Virus record (IMG/VR): IMGVR_UViG_3300006922_000244
Coordinates: 1 to 20,551 of that record
Origin: a virus
Length of the DNA: 20,551 nucleotides
Reading direction: 5' to 3' (one strand)
The notes beneath the pieces were generated by a model. The model searched no databases and was not told the origin of the DNA. It worked only from the letters and a program-made list of their open reading frames with translations. This document shows positions 7,946-14,299 of the stretch, one piece after another (the first letter of the stretch is position 1; each line of letters opens with the position of its first letter). Both the position numbers and the translations under genes were made by a program.

Positions 7946-8299
7946 GGGGAAGTCCTGAAGAATTAAGGAAGAAATTTTGAAACACTCTGTATGTCCTCCA
8001 AACTTAATTTTTGGAGCATAGCTGTCATGCTTATACTTAGCATGAAGTTCCTGTTCAAACTTCCAGCAATTATATATAGTGTCGTGGTAAGTTCGTTGTA
8101 TTCTTAAGTCGTAGTATTTGAATCCTCGACTTCGTTTGATTACGTGTCTCCAATCTTTCCCACTAGCTATACCTACCTTGATACACTCTCGGTTCCATGT
8201 TTTTGTATTGACTAAAATTACGCCGTATAAAACTCCGTCCCTTTCTTTTTCAAGAGGACGATTATCGAAGTATGTTTGATTGTATACTCCTCCAGCCAT
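7931..8299 (-). CDS. GIY-YIG-like (T5orf172/MUG113 type) endonuclease
   Basis: 122 residues. Visible family features are LYGVILVN (24-31) and IKVGIASG (40-47), equivalent to the GIY and YIG strands, a basic WRHVIKRSRG segment, an acidic helix residue in FEQELHAKY (E82/E84), and FGGHTECF at 100-107, which matches the FxGxTExF ending of T5orf172-like domains. It would be a DNA nuclease of small free-standing homing type. I place the start at ATG 8299, which overlaps the preceding stop as TAATG; a start at 8332 is possible but would overlap the neighbour by 34 bases and leaves a poor N-terminus. It lies between the two ligase halves, so it may be responsible for the gene split. Its own 3' end carries the promoter for the second half. 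Confidence 0.68.
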   Translation of the reverse strand: MAGGVYNQTYFDNRPLEKERDGVLYGVILVNTKTWNRECIKVGIASGKDWRHVIKRSRGFKYYDLRIQRTYHDTIYNCWKFEQELHAKYKHDSYAPKIKFGGHTECFKISSLILQDFPKNRS

Positions 8300-8499
8300 T
8301 AGAATATTTCTAAAGTAAAGTTTTCTGCACACTCTTCAGCGTACTGTTCAGTATGGCCTGTAATAACTCTGTCTTCTTTCCATATTTGGTTTTCAAACAT
8401 CCTAACTACATAACCATTCTTGTGGCTGTAAATTTCTGCTTTTCTATTTTTAGCTCGAAACTCATGTAATAAAGCTCCATCTATGATTTGTATACTCAT
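8299..8499 (-). CDS. small hypothetical protein, 66 aa, between ligase halves
   Basis: 66 residues starting MSIQIIDGALLHEFRA. It overlaps the ligase N-half stop as ATGA (8499-8496) and ends in TAATG at the GIY-YIG start. The sequence has alternating hydrophobic strands (YSHKNGYVVRMFENQIWKE) and a C-terminal helix with two cysteines' worth of ECAENF-like character, suggesting a small alpha/beta fold. It has no signal peptide or membrane segment. I do not recognise a function. Tight coupling on both sides argues it is a real gene. Confidence 0.75.
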   Translation of the reverse strand: MSIQIIDGALLHEFRAKNRKAEIYSHKNGYVVRMFENQIWKEDRVITGHTEQYAEECAENFTLEIF

Positions 8500-9428
8500 C
8501 CTATCCTCTGTACAATTTGTGGTATTATCTTACCTGCTCTAATTACTTCTACATAGCACCCAATCTCTAAGTTAAGTGCTTCTATAATAGCTTTATTATG
8601 CAGACTTGCTCTACTAACCAATGCATCTTCTATCATTACTGGCTCTAGAATTGCAACTGGAGATACTGCACCTGATTTACCTACTTGCCATTCTACATCT
8701 AATAATGTAGTAACGACTCCCGGCTCTCTTTTCTTCAGAGCGTATGCTCCTCTAGGGTGGTGACTAGTAAATCCTAACTCTTCAAACTGTTTATTACTGT
8801 TTACTCGCATGACTAGTCCATCTTGAGGATATTCCTCAGCTTGATCAGCTATTGATATAACAGTATCGAATCCTAGTGATTGTATATAATCCAAATCAGT
8901 CTCATAGTTTTCTGTAGGAGATACATTGATGCCGTATGCAATGAACCTTATGTCTCGAGTCATAAACTCATCAACACTTTTAAGGTTCAATGCTCCAGCA
9001 GCATAGTTTCTTGCGTTTGGTATGGTCTTTGGGGAGACTACCTCTCCTGTTATCTGCATAGGAGCAGTTACAGGAAAGGAGGTAGGTAACTTCTTAGACA
9101 TTAGTCTAGTGATATCTAATCCTTGTTTTCCATCTCCCCTTGTAAGCACTTTCTGTACTTTACCATCTGCAATTAATATACTTATCGCAGCTCCATCAAA
9201 CTTAGGTGTAACTACAGTACACGGAAACGCAGGTTTATCTTCTCCTTCCCATACTTTTTGCAGGGAAAACATTGGATATAAATGCGGGAACCGTTTTTCT
9301 GAGACATCAGAGTACCCAACATCCTCGATGTTTGCTAGGTTAAACAAATGGTCATATATCTCATCTGACATAATGGGAGAGCCTTTGTAATACTCTTCTG
9401 ATGCTTTTCTAACTAAATCTGAAATCAT
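8496..9428 (-). CDS. ligA: NAD-dependent DNA ligase, N-terminal half (adenylation + OB)
   Basis: 310 residues equal to the front half of bacterial LigA. Domain Ia is present in part (EEYYKGSPIMSDEIYDHLF, NAD binding). The nucleotidyltransferase motif I is TPKFDGAA with catalytic K76; TRGDGKQGLDIT (97-107), GEV with E129, NARNYAAGALNLK (138-150), QDGLVMRVN (202-210) and YALKKRE (K232) follow. The OB fold begins near 243 and ends RAGKIIPQI. It adenylates itself with NAD+ but lacks the zinc finger, HhH and BRCT parts, which are encoded at 7129-7881. It starts two bases after the stop of the preceding small gene and is followed by two small genes before the other half, in a different transcription unit. 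Confidence 0.95.
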   Translation of the reverse strand: MISDLVRKASEEYYKGSPIMSDEIYDHLFNLANIEDVGYSDVSEKRFPHLYPMFSLQKVWEGEDKPAFPCTVVTPKFDGAAISILIADGKVQKVLTRGDGKQGLDITRLMSKKLPTSFPVTAPMQITGEVVSPKTIPNARNYAAGALNLKSVDEFMTRDIRFIAYGINVSPTENYETDLDYIQSLGFDTVISIADQAEEYPQDGLVMRVNSNKQFEELGFTSHHPRGAYALKKREPGVVTTLLDVEWQVGKSGAVSPVAILEPVMIEDALVSRASLHNKAIIEALNLEIGCYVEVIRAGKIIPQIVQRIG

Positions 9429-9430
9429 AA

Positions 9431-9706
9431 CTATTTGCCTATGTGTTTGACGTCATCTCTTGGTATAACTTGGTATGCACCTTTGTTATACGCAACAGCG
9501 ACTGTGTATTGTTTACTTACTTCCTTCTTGTATGAAGTGTCTTGTGCAGGACTATATGGTTTAAGTTCTGCACTTGGTATAGAGGGTGAGGAAGGCAGGG
9601 TATGATCCTGCACCTGTAGGCGAACCCACTGTCCTGACCGGTTAGACGACTTCCTCTTTGTCTTTAATCTGTTCTTTCTTTTACGCCCATGCTGGTCGTA
9701 GCTCAT
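9431..9706 (-). CDS. basic hypothetical protein, 91 aa
   Basis: The product begins MSYDQHGRKRKNRLKTKRKS: the first 30 residues are very rich in Lys/Arg, the middle is Pro/Ser-rich and probably unfolded, and the end (YTVAVAYNKGAYQVIPRDDVKHIGK) looks like a short conserved recognition tail. I choose ATG 9706 because AAGGA stands just before it and the predicted transcript start gives it an 18-base leader like other genes here. The in-frame ATG at 9724 falls on the predicted transcription start and would add six residues. Lysine-rich head plus disordered body suggests binding to nucleic acid or to the ribosome, but no function is recognised. It opens the ligase N-half operon. Confidence 0.78.
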   Translation of the reverse strand: MSYDQHGRKRKNRLKTKRKSSNRSGQWVRLQVQDHTLPSSPSIPSAELKPYSPAQDTSYKKEVSKQYTVAVAYNKGAYQVIPRDDVKHIGK

Positions 9707-9730
9707 ACTTCCTTTTAAAATCATAAGTAT

Positions 9731-9770
9731 ATTATACAGAGATTTTGGGGAGTTGTCAAGAACTATTTTA
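9731..9770 (-). promoter_or_regulatory. strong sigma70 promoter of the ligase N-half operon
   Basis: On the minus strand TTGACA (9759-9754), 17 bases, TATAAT (9736-9731), with the shared upstream box TAAAATAGTTC directly before the -35. The box overlaps the stop codon of the PC4-like gene. The predicted start is about 9724. Confidence 0.93.
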
Positions 9771-10070
9771 TGATTGGTAAGTTTGGTTTATAAGGTCAGA
9801 GAACTCTCTTTCTAATATTTCTCTTGACTCTGCTAGAGAAATAATTTCTACAAGACCTTCGAAAAGACCTCTTGTATTCTCAAAGTCAATAGACATAGCA
9901 ATGCCGTCCTTACTAGGCTTCCATTCTTCATCAAAATCTTGATAATACTTACGAAGATGTAGATACTCTTTGCCTCTAAAACTATTTACTACTAGTCTTA
10001 CTTGCTCCGAGTTATCTTCGTTAACTGAAATGACCTTCTCATATTTTGCTGGTGCCTCATACAGGTTCAT
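9768..10070 (-). CDS. PC4-like single-strand DNA-binding / transcription coactivator protein
   Basis: 100 residues. The stretch VRLVVNSFRGKEYLHLRKYY (24-43) followed by EEWKPSKDGIAMSIDFE (48-64) matches the PC4/p15 fold: two strands, the RGKxYLxLRxYY element, then WxPxxxGIxLxxE. A long helix (66-96) completes the domain. Family members such as YdbC bind single-stranded DNA as dimers, so a role at replication forks, in recombination or in transcription bubbles is likely. No separate OB-type SSB is seen in the window, so this could partly take that role. AAGGTG stands seven bases before the ATG; the gene overlaps the preceding one by 14 bases. The call is by motif resemblance. Confidence 0.72.
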   Translation of the reverse strand: MNLYEAPAKYEKVISVNEDNSEQVRLVVNSFRGKEYLHLRKYYQDFDEEWKPSKDGIAMSIDFENTRGLFEGLVEIISLAESREILEREFSDLINQTYQS

Positions 10071-10326
10071 TTCTAATCACCTTGTTGAGTGGTACAATAC
10101 TTGTTACATTATCTGGCACAAGTATTCTGTAGGAATCTGTGTCCCAACAGAAGCATAATACAGTGTGTTGACCGCTTTTCGCCCTAGTTTTCTTTGATTG
10201 TATATATTTATTATCAAAATCTATAGTACACACGTTATATTTCAACTTGCGACTATTTTGACTTCTGTAAGTAATTACTGCATCCCCTGCTCTGTCCATT
10301 TTTTCAATGAACTCTTTCTTTTTCAT
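10057..10326 (-). CDS. hypothetical protein, 89 aa
   Basis: 89 residues starting MKKKEFIEKMDRAGDAVITY after a good AGGAG. The sequence alternates short beta-type stretches (YNVCTIDFDNKYIQSK, HTVLCFCWDTDSYRILVP) and ends with SIVPLNKVIRN, which suggests a small beta-barrel. It has three cysteines but no CxxC. It is co-transcribed with the PC4-like gene, which it overlaps by 14 bases, and lies just after a terminator, so its level probably depends on read-through. I do not recognise the family. Confidence 0.75.
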   Translation of the reverse strand: MKKKEFIEKMDRAGDAVITYRSQNSRKLKYNVCTIDFDNKYIQSKKTRAKSGQHTVLCFCWDTDSYRILVPDNVTSIVPLNKVIRNEPV

Positions 10327-10390
10327 ACTTCTCCTTAGTTAATAGTTGAAAATTTTCTTCTTTTTAACTTAAGGTCAATATTTTAGATAC

Positions 10391-10416
10391 AAAAATACCC
10401 CGAACTAGTCGGGGTA
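10391..10416 (-). terminator. intrinsic terminator after the HTH gene
   Basis: Perfect eight-base arms TACCCCGA (10396-10403) and TCGGGGTA (10409-10416) around a five-base loop, followed on the minus strand by TTTTTG. It closes the HTH transcript started at the 10879 promoter. Confidence 0.9.
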
Positions 10417-10423
10417 CAAACAA

Positions 10424-10867
10424 TTACTCGTTTATTTTGTTGATAAGGTCAGCAAAATACTGTGCTGCTTTACCAGTTAGTTTTTCAACTATAGAACTAT
10501 CTACATCATGACCTGCGTCACTGATTGCAGATGATAGTGCATCTTGAGCGTCAGCTTTTGATACTCTAGTTCCACCTGTTGAACCACCTGAAGCCTTGGC
10601 TGCTGGTGTTTTCTTGACATAGACGCCAGCCTTAGTAAGAATCATTCTGACTCCGTTAGGTGTTTGCCCTAGTTGCTCAGCAATGTCTGCAACTATTTCC
10701 ATACTATTCTCTGGTGTAGCATTCTCTTCTACATACATATCAATAGCTTCTTGTTTTGTTTCATCTGTCCATGTTGACATACGTTTTCTCCTGTGTTTGT
10801 AAAATTCAGGCATGCCGGGTGCCCACCCTGTCGCTTCCTTCATTTGTTGGTAATATCTATCACTCAT
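10424..10867 (-). CDS. GcrA/SANT-like HTH protein with alternative starts
   Basis: 147 residues from ATG 10867, or 118 from the internal ATG at 10780. The domain begins MSTWTDETKQEAIDMYVEEN and continues IVADIAEQLGQTPNGVRMILTKAGVYVKK, a trihelical DNA-binding unit like those of the four-repeat protein. A Gly/Ser/Ala linker follows, and a helical tail (KADAQDALSSAI ... LTGKAAQYFADLI). A perfect AGGAG lies seven bases before ATG 10780. The upstream ATG 10867 is only about five bases from the predicted transcription start, giving a nearly leaderless message with 29 extra residues rich in aromatic and charged positions. Both forms may be made. It is a monocistronic unit with its own strong promoter and terminator, suggesting an abundant regulator or nucleoid-type protein. 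Confidence 0.82.
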   Translation of the reverse strand: MSDRYYQQMKEATGWAPGMPEFYKHRRKRMSTWTDETKQEAIDMYVEENATPENSMEIVADIAEQLGQTPNGVRMILTKAGVYVKKTPAAKASGGSTGGTRVSKADAQDALSSAISDAGHDVDSSIVEKLTGKAAQYFADLINKINE

Positions 10868-10878
10868 AATATAAATAT

Positions 10879-10921
10879 ATTATAATAAATTTTGAAAGAT
10901 TTGTCAAGAACTATTTTATAC
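10879..10921 (-). promoter_or_regulatory. strong sigma70 promoter of the HTH gene
   Basis: On the minus strand TTGACA (10907-10902), 17 bases, TATAAT (10884-10879), preceded by TAAAATAGTTC, identical over 11 bases to the box at the 9731 promoter. The predicted start near 10872 is five bases before ATG 10867. Confidence 0.93.
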
Positions 10922-10924
10922 ATC

Positions 10925-11122
10925 CTATGAAAAATGTTTCTTGATTGCTTTAATTTTATCTTCTGCTTCGGCTATTTTTGAGACTTGAGTCTCCATAGCT
11001 TCTACAATATCAGGGTGTTCCCCAATACCAACAGAGTTGCGTTGATATGTCAATAGGTTTGCCTTTGCAACCTCTGCATCTCCTTCCAATTTTTTGATTA
11101 ATGCTGTAAATAAATAATTCAT
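10925..11122 (-). CDS. small helical hypothetical protein, 65 aa
   Basis: 65 residues, MNYLFTALIKKLEGDAEVAK onward. Almost wholly helical with a conserved-looking loop NSVGIGEHPDIVEAM between two amphipathic helices, a likely helical hairpin or coiled coil. No cysteines and no membrane segment. It overlaps the preceding membrane-protein gene by four bases (ATGA) and is the last gene of the operon that starts at 13264. Function not recognised. Confidence 0.78.
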   Translation of the reverse strand: MNYLFTALIKKLEGDAEVAKANLLTYQRNSVGIGEHPDIVEAMETQVSKIAEAEDKIKAIKKHFS

Positions 11123-11388
11123 TCTTGTCCTTCCATTATAGTTACTAGATACTTTGTTATAAATCTATCCTGTAACTCATCATTCACTATACACCCCCAT
11201 AAAAAGGGTGCGCCTATGGTGAAGCCTATTAGTTGTATAATAAATACAAGTGGCCACCATCTTGTTACTGCGTGATCTGGATATGACCTCCTCATATAGT
11301 TATGAATAGGCCACCATAATCTTCCCATTAACATTATTATTGATGACAAATAAATTGCCAACAATATACTAAATAAACTTAACTCCAT
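11119..11388 (-). CDS. membrane protein with two predicted helices, 89 aa
   Basis: Two hydrophobic stretches, about 2-24 (LSLFSILLAIYLSSIIMLMG) and 45-67 (WPLVFIIQLIGFTIGAPFLW), flank a basic loop with RRSYPDHAVTR. The C-terminal tail NDELQDRFITKYLVTIMEGQE is polar. The basic loop suggests both ends face outward, or a hairpin in the inner membrane. The gene is 20 bases overlapped with the HTH gene upstream. It could be a phage inner-membrane factor or holin-like; it is not inside the lysis cassette, so I give no function. Confidence 0.78.
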   Translation of the reverse strand: MELSLFSILLAIYLSSIIMLMGRLWWPIHNYMRRSYPDHAVTRWWPLVFIIQLIGFTIGAPFLWGCIVNDELQDRFITKYLVTIMEGQE

Positions 11389-12034
11389 ACTGCTCCAAGT
11401 GTCTTAAACTACCAAGCTCATAAGCAGGTTGAACAGTATATTTTCCAGCGAAAGGTAAATGAGGAAAATAAGTATCTTTTAAATCGTCTTGACTACACTC
11501 TATGGTGTAACAAAGATATAACTTATATCCTCTTGTTTCCGCTTTTTCAGGGAACAACTCTTTCTTTATGTATGCAGGGTAATTTACCCTAATTGCCCAT
11601 ACTACCTCTCCCTCGTGGAATGTGTCAGCTACACATTGTTCGGGTAATAACGCTCTCCTTCTGGCTTCATAATCTGAATCAGCGAGTTTCATTGGTATTC
11701 CAATTCTCTCAATGATATTCTTTATAAAGGCGGGGGATCGGTAGATGGACTGTGCAATAGAAGATACATTAAAACCTTCTACATACATTTTAGCAACGCT
11801 AGAAATTTCATCTCTACTTGCAGGCTTGCCTTTGTTCAGGGCTTTTCGTCTAGCCTTGAACTCCTGTGTGTCCTTCCATTCTTCAATAATTTTCTGAAGT
11901 CTGGTCGTGTTATACCTAATATTCAGAATTCCGCATGCTTCTTTCTTTGTTATAGGACTAGGTTGTTCAAGTAGCTCTATAACTTGTCTAATATTTACAT
12001 CAGTAAGATTTTCATATGATTTATTTTTTATCAA
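11369..12034 (-). CDS. double helix-turn-helix protein, 221 aa
   Basis: Two HTH-like units occupy the N-terminal half: PITKKEACGILNIRYNTTRLQKIIEEW (about 27-53) and SRDEISSVAKMYVEGFNVSSIAQSIYRSPAFIKNIIERIG (about 73-112). The C-terminal half (KGxVVWAIRVNYPAYIKKE-like, then LYLCYTIEC) is beta-rich and ends TVQPAYELGSLRHLEQYG, possibly a ligand- or partner-binding domain. Probably a DNA-binding regulator of phage or host genes. It overlaps both neighbours (14 bases with the DUF3310 gene upstream, 20 bases with the membrane gene downstream). Its target and effect are unknown. Confidence 0.78.
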   Translation of the reverse strand: MIKNKSYENLTDVNIRQVIELLEQPSPITKKEACGILNIRYNTTRLQKIIEEWKDTQEFKARRKALNKGKPASRDEISSVAKMYVEGFNVSSIAQSIYRSPAFIKNIIERIGIPMKLADSDYEARRRALLPEQCVADTFHEGEVVWAIRVNYPAYIKKELFPEKAETRGYKLYLCYTIECSQDDLKDTYFPHLPFAGKYTVQPAYELGSLRHLEQYGVKFI

Positions 12035-12293
12035 TCTCTTCTCCTAGCAACATAATTGCGTAATGTAATATTTTTAAAATATCTTCTTTGTTTTTGCCGT
12101 CTTTTTTACCATATCTTTGAGCATATTTTATAATGTTTCCTAAACAGAAACTTTCTCCATGCCCAGCATCAAATATAAACTCAGTTGCCTGAATTTTATT
12201 CATACTGTAGTGTTGGTCATATGTTCCTAAAATGTGGTTCTTTAGGATAAGGAGGGCTTCTCGTTCGTTAAATTTATTGTTCGTTATTTCCAT
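12021..12293 (-). CDS. DUF3310-like protein, 90 aa
   Basis: 90 residues. The core HYSMNKIQATEFIFDAGHGESFCLGNIIKYAQRYGKKDGKNKEDILKI is the DUF3310 pattern: HY-x-(I)-Q-x-x-E, then F-x-LGNIIKY-x-xRYGKK and a helix ending in a hydrophobic hairpin. The family is common in phages and is often annotated as a nucleotide kinase or MazG-like factor without proof. Here it lies with glutaredoxin and a repair-type gene, which fits nucleotide metabolism. The ATG at 12293 overlaps the end of a 50-codon gene by ten bases. Confidence 0.72.
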   Translation of the reverse strand: MEITNNKFNEREALLILKNHILGTYDQHYSMNKIQATEFIFDAGHGESFCLGNIIKYAQRYGKKDGKNKEDILKILHYAIMLLGEEIDKK

Positions 12294-12436
12294 GCTCTAA
12301 ATATCTTGGTTATTTTGTTATTTTTTAGTAGTTTAATTTGTTTTCTCCATCTTACAGATGTTTTTGTCTTTTCTTCGAGGTTATCACTATCGTTTATAAC
12401 TCTAGTTTGTCCATCACTTGTTTTAATAGGTTTCAT
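12284..12436 (-). CDS. very small basic hypothetical protein, 50 aa
   Basis: Reads MKPIKTSDGQTRVINDSDNL and ends TKIFRAWK; more than a quarter of residues are Lys or Arg. The ribosome binding site GAGGAG is formed by the last two codons of glutaredoxin, with the ATG one base after that gene's stop. It ends over the start of the DUF3310 gene. The close tiling and good ribosome binding site argue for a real gene. No motif or function is recognised; a nucleic-acid binding peptide is possible. Confidence 0.68.
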   Translation of the reverse strand: MKPIKTSDGQTRVINDSDNLEEKTKTSVRWRKQIKLLKNNKITKIFRAWK

Positions 12437-12437
12437 A

Positions 12438-12668
12438 TTACTCCTCGTTTGTTAGTAGCGATAGCAATGCTGAATAGCCACCAATCTTTTCTCCGTTAAA
12501 TATAATCTGCGGAAAGGTTCTAGCGGTTGGGAACTCTGCCATAAAGTTCTTAGCAGTATAATCTTCTCCCATGTTTAAGTATCTTACTTCTGCTTTCTTA
12601 TTCTCTGCTAGGTTCTTTGCCATAGTGCAGTAAGTGCAGTTATCTTTGCCATAAATTGTTACTTTCAT
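12438..12668 (-). CDS. grx: glutaredoxin
   Basis: 76 residues, the size of a minimal class I glutaredoxin. The dithiol active site is C11-T-Y-C14 after a first strand KVTIYGKDN. The cis-proline motif is TFPQI at 51-55, and IGGY at 62-65 forms the glutathione-binding turn. It reduces disulfides, most usefully those of a ribonucleotide reductase during phage DNA synthesis; no reductase lies in this window. It starts inside the end of the preceding gene (ATGA overlap) and supplies the ribosome binding site for the next. Confidence 0.95.
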   Translation of the reverse strand: MKVTIYGKDNCTYCTMAKNLAENKKAEVRYLNMGEDYTAKNFMAEFPTARTFPQIIFNGEKIGGYSALLSLLTNEE

Positions 12669-13264
12669 TTTGCTGTTATCCTTTTCTCATAGTCGGCGTA
12701 ATCTTCATTCCACCAATGTGGTTTGTCTCTGTATGACCACTTAGCAAAAGTTGCTTTGTCTAAGTGATAGTAGTCTCTGTAAGACTGAATCGGATTACCT
12801 TCCATTTTGAGCTCGTCAGGCATGGCTAGTAGGAACTCCGTCATTCCCAATCTTTCCATGTTTTTGGGTTCTGGTAATCGGTTGATTACTTCCACCACTG
12901 ATTTGTGCTGTTTACCGTATCTATAATAATATTCGTCGTTGAGGGCATTTGCATAACAGTGAACCCATTCGAAGTTATCAAGCGATGATCGAGTCCAAAT
13001 AGTACAAGGGTGATTGTACATCATTGGAAGGTAAGGTGTCAAGGGTCTCTCTTCCATTGGCAAGTGTTTAATTTCTGACTTTCGAGAATTAAGTTCTCGA
13101 GTTTCCTCTTTATTAAGTGCTCGCGGAATGAAACCTAGAACTGAATCTATCCATATTGCCGTACAAAGTAGCTGGGCTGCTTCGAGTGGCATCTTAACTA
13201 TATGCTTGTCTACATGAGCTTCCGCACACATATCTAAATTTTCGTCTAAGTAAAATAAATTCAT
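12665..13264 (-). CDS. conserved phage protein, possibly Pyr_excise-like DNA glycosylase
   Basis: 199 residues. The start MNLFYLDENLDMCAEAHVDKHIVKM, with two histidines, then HPCTIWTRSSLDNFEWV, YYYRYGKQHKS, AMPDEL and SYRDYYHLDK, is a familiar phage protein pattern that is sometimes linked to the pyrimidine-dimer glycosylase/endonuclease V fold. If so, it would remove UV-damaged bases, but I cannot confirm the catalytic residue. The ATG at 13264 is fixed by the conserved N-terminus and lies at the predicted transcription start, so the message is probably leaderless. It is the first gene of a seven-gene operon with glutaredoxin next. An uncharacterised metal-binding role is the main alternative. 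Confidence 0.72.
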   Translation of the reverse strand: MNLFYLDENLDMCAEAHVDKHIVKMPLEAAQLLCTAIWIDSVLGFIPRALNKEETRELNSRKSEIKHLPMEERPLTPYLPMMYNHPCTIWTRSSLDNFEWVHCYANALNDEYYYRYGKQHKSVVEVINRLPEPKNMERLGMTEFLLAMPDELKMEGNPIQSYRDYYHLDKATFAKWSYRDKPHWWNEDYADYEKRITAK

Positions 13265-13270
13265 AAATCT

Positions 13271-13310
13271 ATTATACAGAAATTTCGACCCGTTGTCAAG
13301 ACTTATTTTT
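13271..13310 (-). promoter_or_regulatory. strong sigma70 promoter giving a leaderless message
   Basis: On the minus strand TTGACA (13299-13294), 17 bases, TATAAT (13276-13271), preceded by the upstream box AAAAATAAGTC. Only six bases separate the -10 from the ATG at 13264, so the seventh base, the usual start point, is the A of the start codon. Confidence 0.93.
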
Positions 13311-13345
13311 AGTGAGGTTTATATTTAGTAGGGATTGTAAAAGGT

Positions 13346-13376
13346 GAAAGTCGAACTAAGAGTAAGCTCGACTTCC
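13346..13376 (-). terminator. probable terminator of the lysis operon
   Basis: Arms AAGTCGA (13348-13354) and TCGACTT (13368-13374) pair around a 13-base loop, with two more pairs after a mismatch. On the minus strand it is followed by TTTCACCTTTTAC, an imperfect U tract. It lies after the last lysis-cassette gene. Confidence 0.6.
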
Positions 13377-13390
13377 AACTGGTGAGATAA

Positions 13391-13762
13391 TTATTTCCCG
13401 AAGGCTTTTCCTGCTTCCGAGATACCAAATGCTCCTAGTGTTACAACTACAAACGAGGTGTAGATAGTATCACTAATCTGTAAGTCCATGCCCCAGAACG
13501 CTGTAATTAAATCACAGGTTCCGAATACGAACATTAAGAAGAAAGACATAAAGCCTATAATAGACTTTTCATTTATGTCATTGTCATCTAAGAACAAGTC
13601 CATAATCTTTCTTTTTGGTGGAGCAAGTTGCTTTCTTGCTGCTTCAGCTTCTGTTTTGAGAGCTGATATAGTGTCTTCTGCTCCGTCGAGTTTCTCGACA
13701 AGTGACATATATTTCTCGAGGTCAATGTTGACTTCGTTTCTATTGTCTACTGCTTCTGACAT
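13391..13762 (-). CDS. membrane protein with coiled coil, holin-like, 123 aa
   Basis: Residues 14-46 form an amphipathic, probably coiled-coil helix (IDLEKYMSLVEKLDGAEDTI). Two membrane segments follow, about 67-88 (SIIGFMSFFLMFVFGTCDLI) and 96-115 (TIYTSFVVVTLGAFGISEAG). The last gene of the lysis cassette; it overlaps the preceding small membrane gene as TAATG. Two-helix membrane protein plus location make it a candidate holin or a holin regulator. No sequence signature proves that, and the small 58-residue protein next to it is an equal candidate. Confidence 0.75.
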   Translation of the reverse strand: MSEAVDNRNEVNIDLEKYMSLVEKLDGAEDTISALKTEAEAARKQLAPPKRKIMDLFLDDNDINEKSIIGFMSFFLMFVFGTCDLITAFWGMDLQISDTIYTSFVVVTLGAFGISEAGKAFGK

Positions 13763-13938
13763 TATTTATCCTTGGCTTTGCCCACATTAAGTGCGCACCA
13801 ATCTAATACAACATAGATTTTTTTCATCCACCCGTCGTCGAGTGGTGTAGGTGTTAACGCAGCTACTGCAGATGCGACCAACACGATCGTTGGCACAACT
13901 GCTATTAAAGCTTGCACCCATTGAAAGAATTCTAACAT
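13762..13938 (-). CDS. small single-span membrane protein, 58 aa, in the lysis cassette
   Basis: Starts MLEFFQWVQALIAVVPTIVL after AAGGAGACTAGT. One strongly hydrophobic helix covers about 9-29, followed by a polar tail with LDDGWMKKIYVVLDW. The stop overlaps the next start (TAATG). Its size, single helix and position between the o-spanin-like lipoprotein gene and a two-helix membrane gene fit a small holin, pinholin or antiholin, but this is inferred from location only. Confidence 0.75.
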   Translation of the reverse strand: MLEFFQWVQALIAVVPTIVLVASAVAALTPTPLDDGWMKKIYVVLDWCALNVGKAKDK

Positions 13939-13939
13939 A

Positions 13940-14299
13940 CTAGTCTCCTTGTTCGGTAGTCACCTTCCTATAGTAAATAACTACCTCTTTGAGCTCGTTT
14001 ATATAACGTTTGAGCTCTTGAGTATTGTACGCCATCAGTTCATAATCTGGAACACTCATAGCGAAAAATACTACTTGTCCTTGGTCTTTTTCTACTCTCG
14101 ATAGAAATTCGTCAAGGTTCTTATCTGAAACCACATACCAATATGGTTCTTTTAAGTCTATTTCACGAGGCAGGATAGGTTGAATAATCTTCCTTTCAAT
14201 TGGTTTTGCACTAACCTCTAATGTCTTTGTTGGTAGTAGGCTGCACGATGAGACTATCATCAGCAGCATCGATGTCACGACTGTCTTCTTCAATTCCAT
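13940..14299 (-). CDS. outer-membrane lipoprotein, o-spanin (Rz1-type) candidate
   Basis: 119 residues from ATG 14299, which has a strong AGGAGG six bases upstream; a TTG just before it is less likely. The N-terminus MELKKTVVTSMLLMIVSSCS has a short lipoprotein signal with lipobox VSSC and acylated C19. The mature part includes PIERKIIQPILPREIDL, then PYWYVVSDKNLDEFLSRV and an ELKRYINELKEVVIYYRKV tail. It starts inside the last 89 bases of the i-spanin-like gene in another frame, the arrangement known from Rz/Rz1 pairs. Together they would link inner and outer membranes and fuse them at lysis. The mature domain is larger than a typical Rz1, so the spanin role is likely but not certain. Confidence 0.75.
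   Translation of the reverse strand: MELKKTVVTSMLLMIVSSCSLLPTKTLEVSAKPIERKIIQPILPREIDLKEPYWYVVSDKNLDEFLSRVEKDQGQVVFFAMSVPDYELMAYNTQELKRYINELKEVVIYYRKVTTEQGD

Noticed and set aside
10327-10393. Possible promoter after the HTH terminator
   Set aside because: A TTGACC-like hexamer is present but no -10 element is found at 16-18 bases, so I assume read-through.
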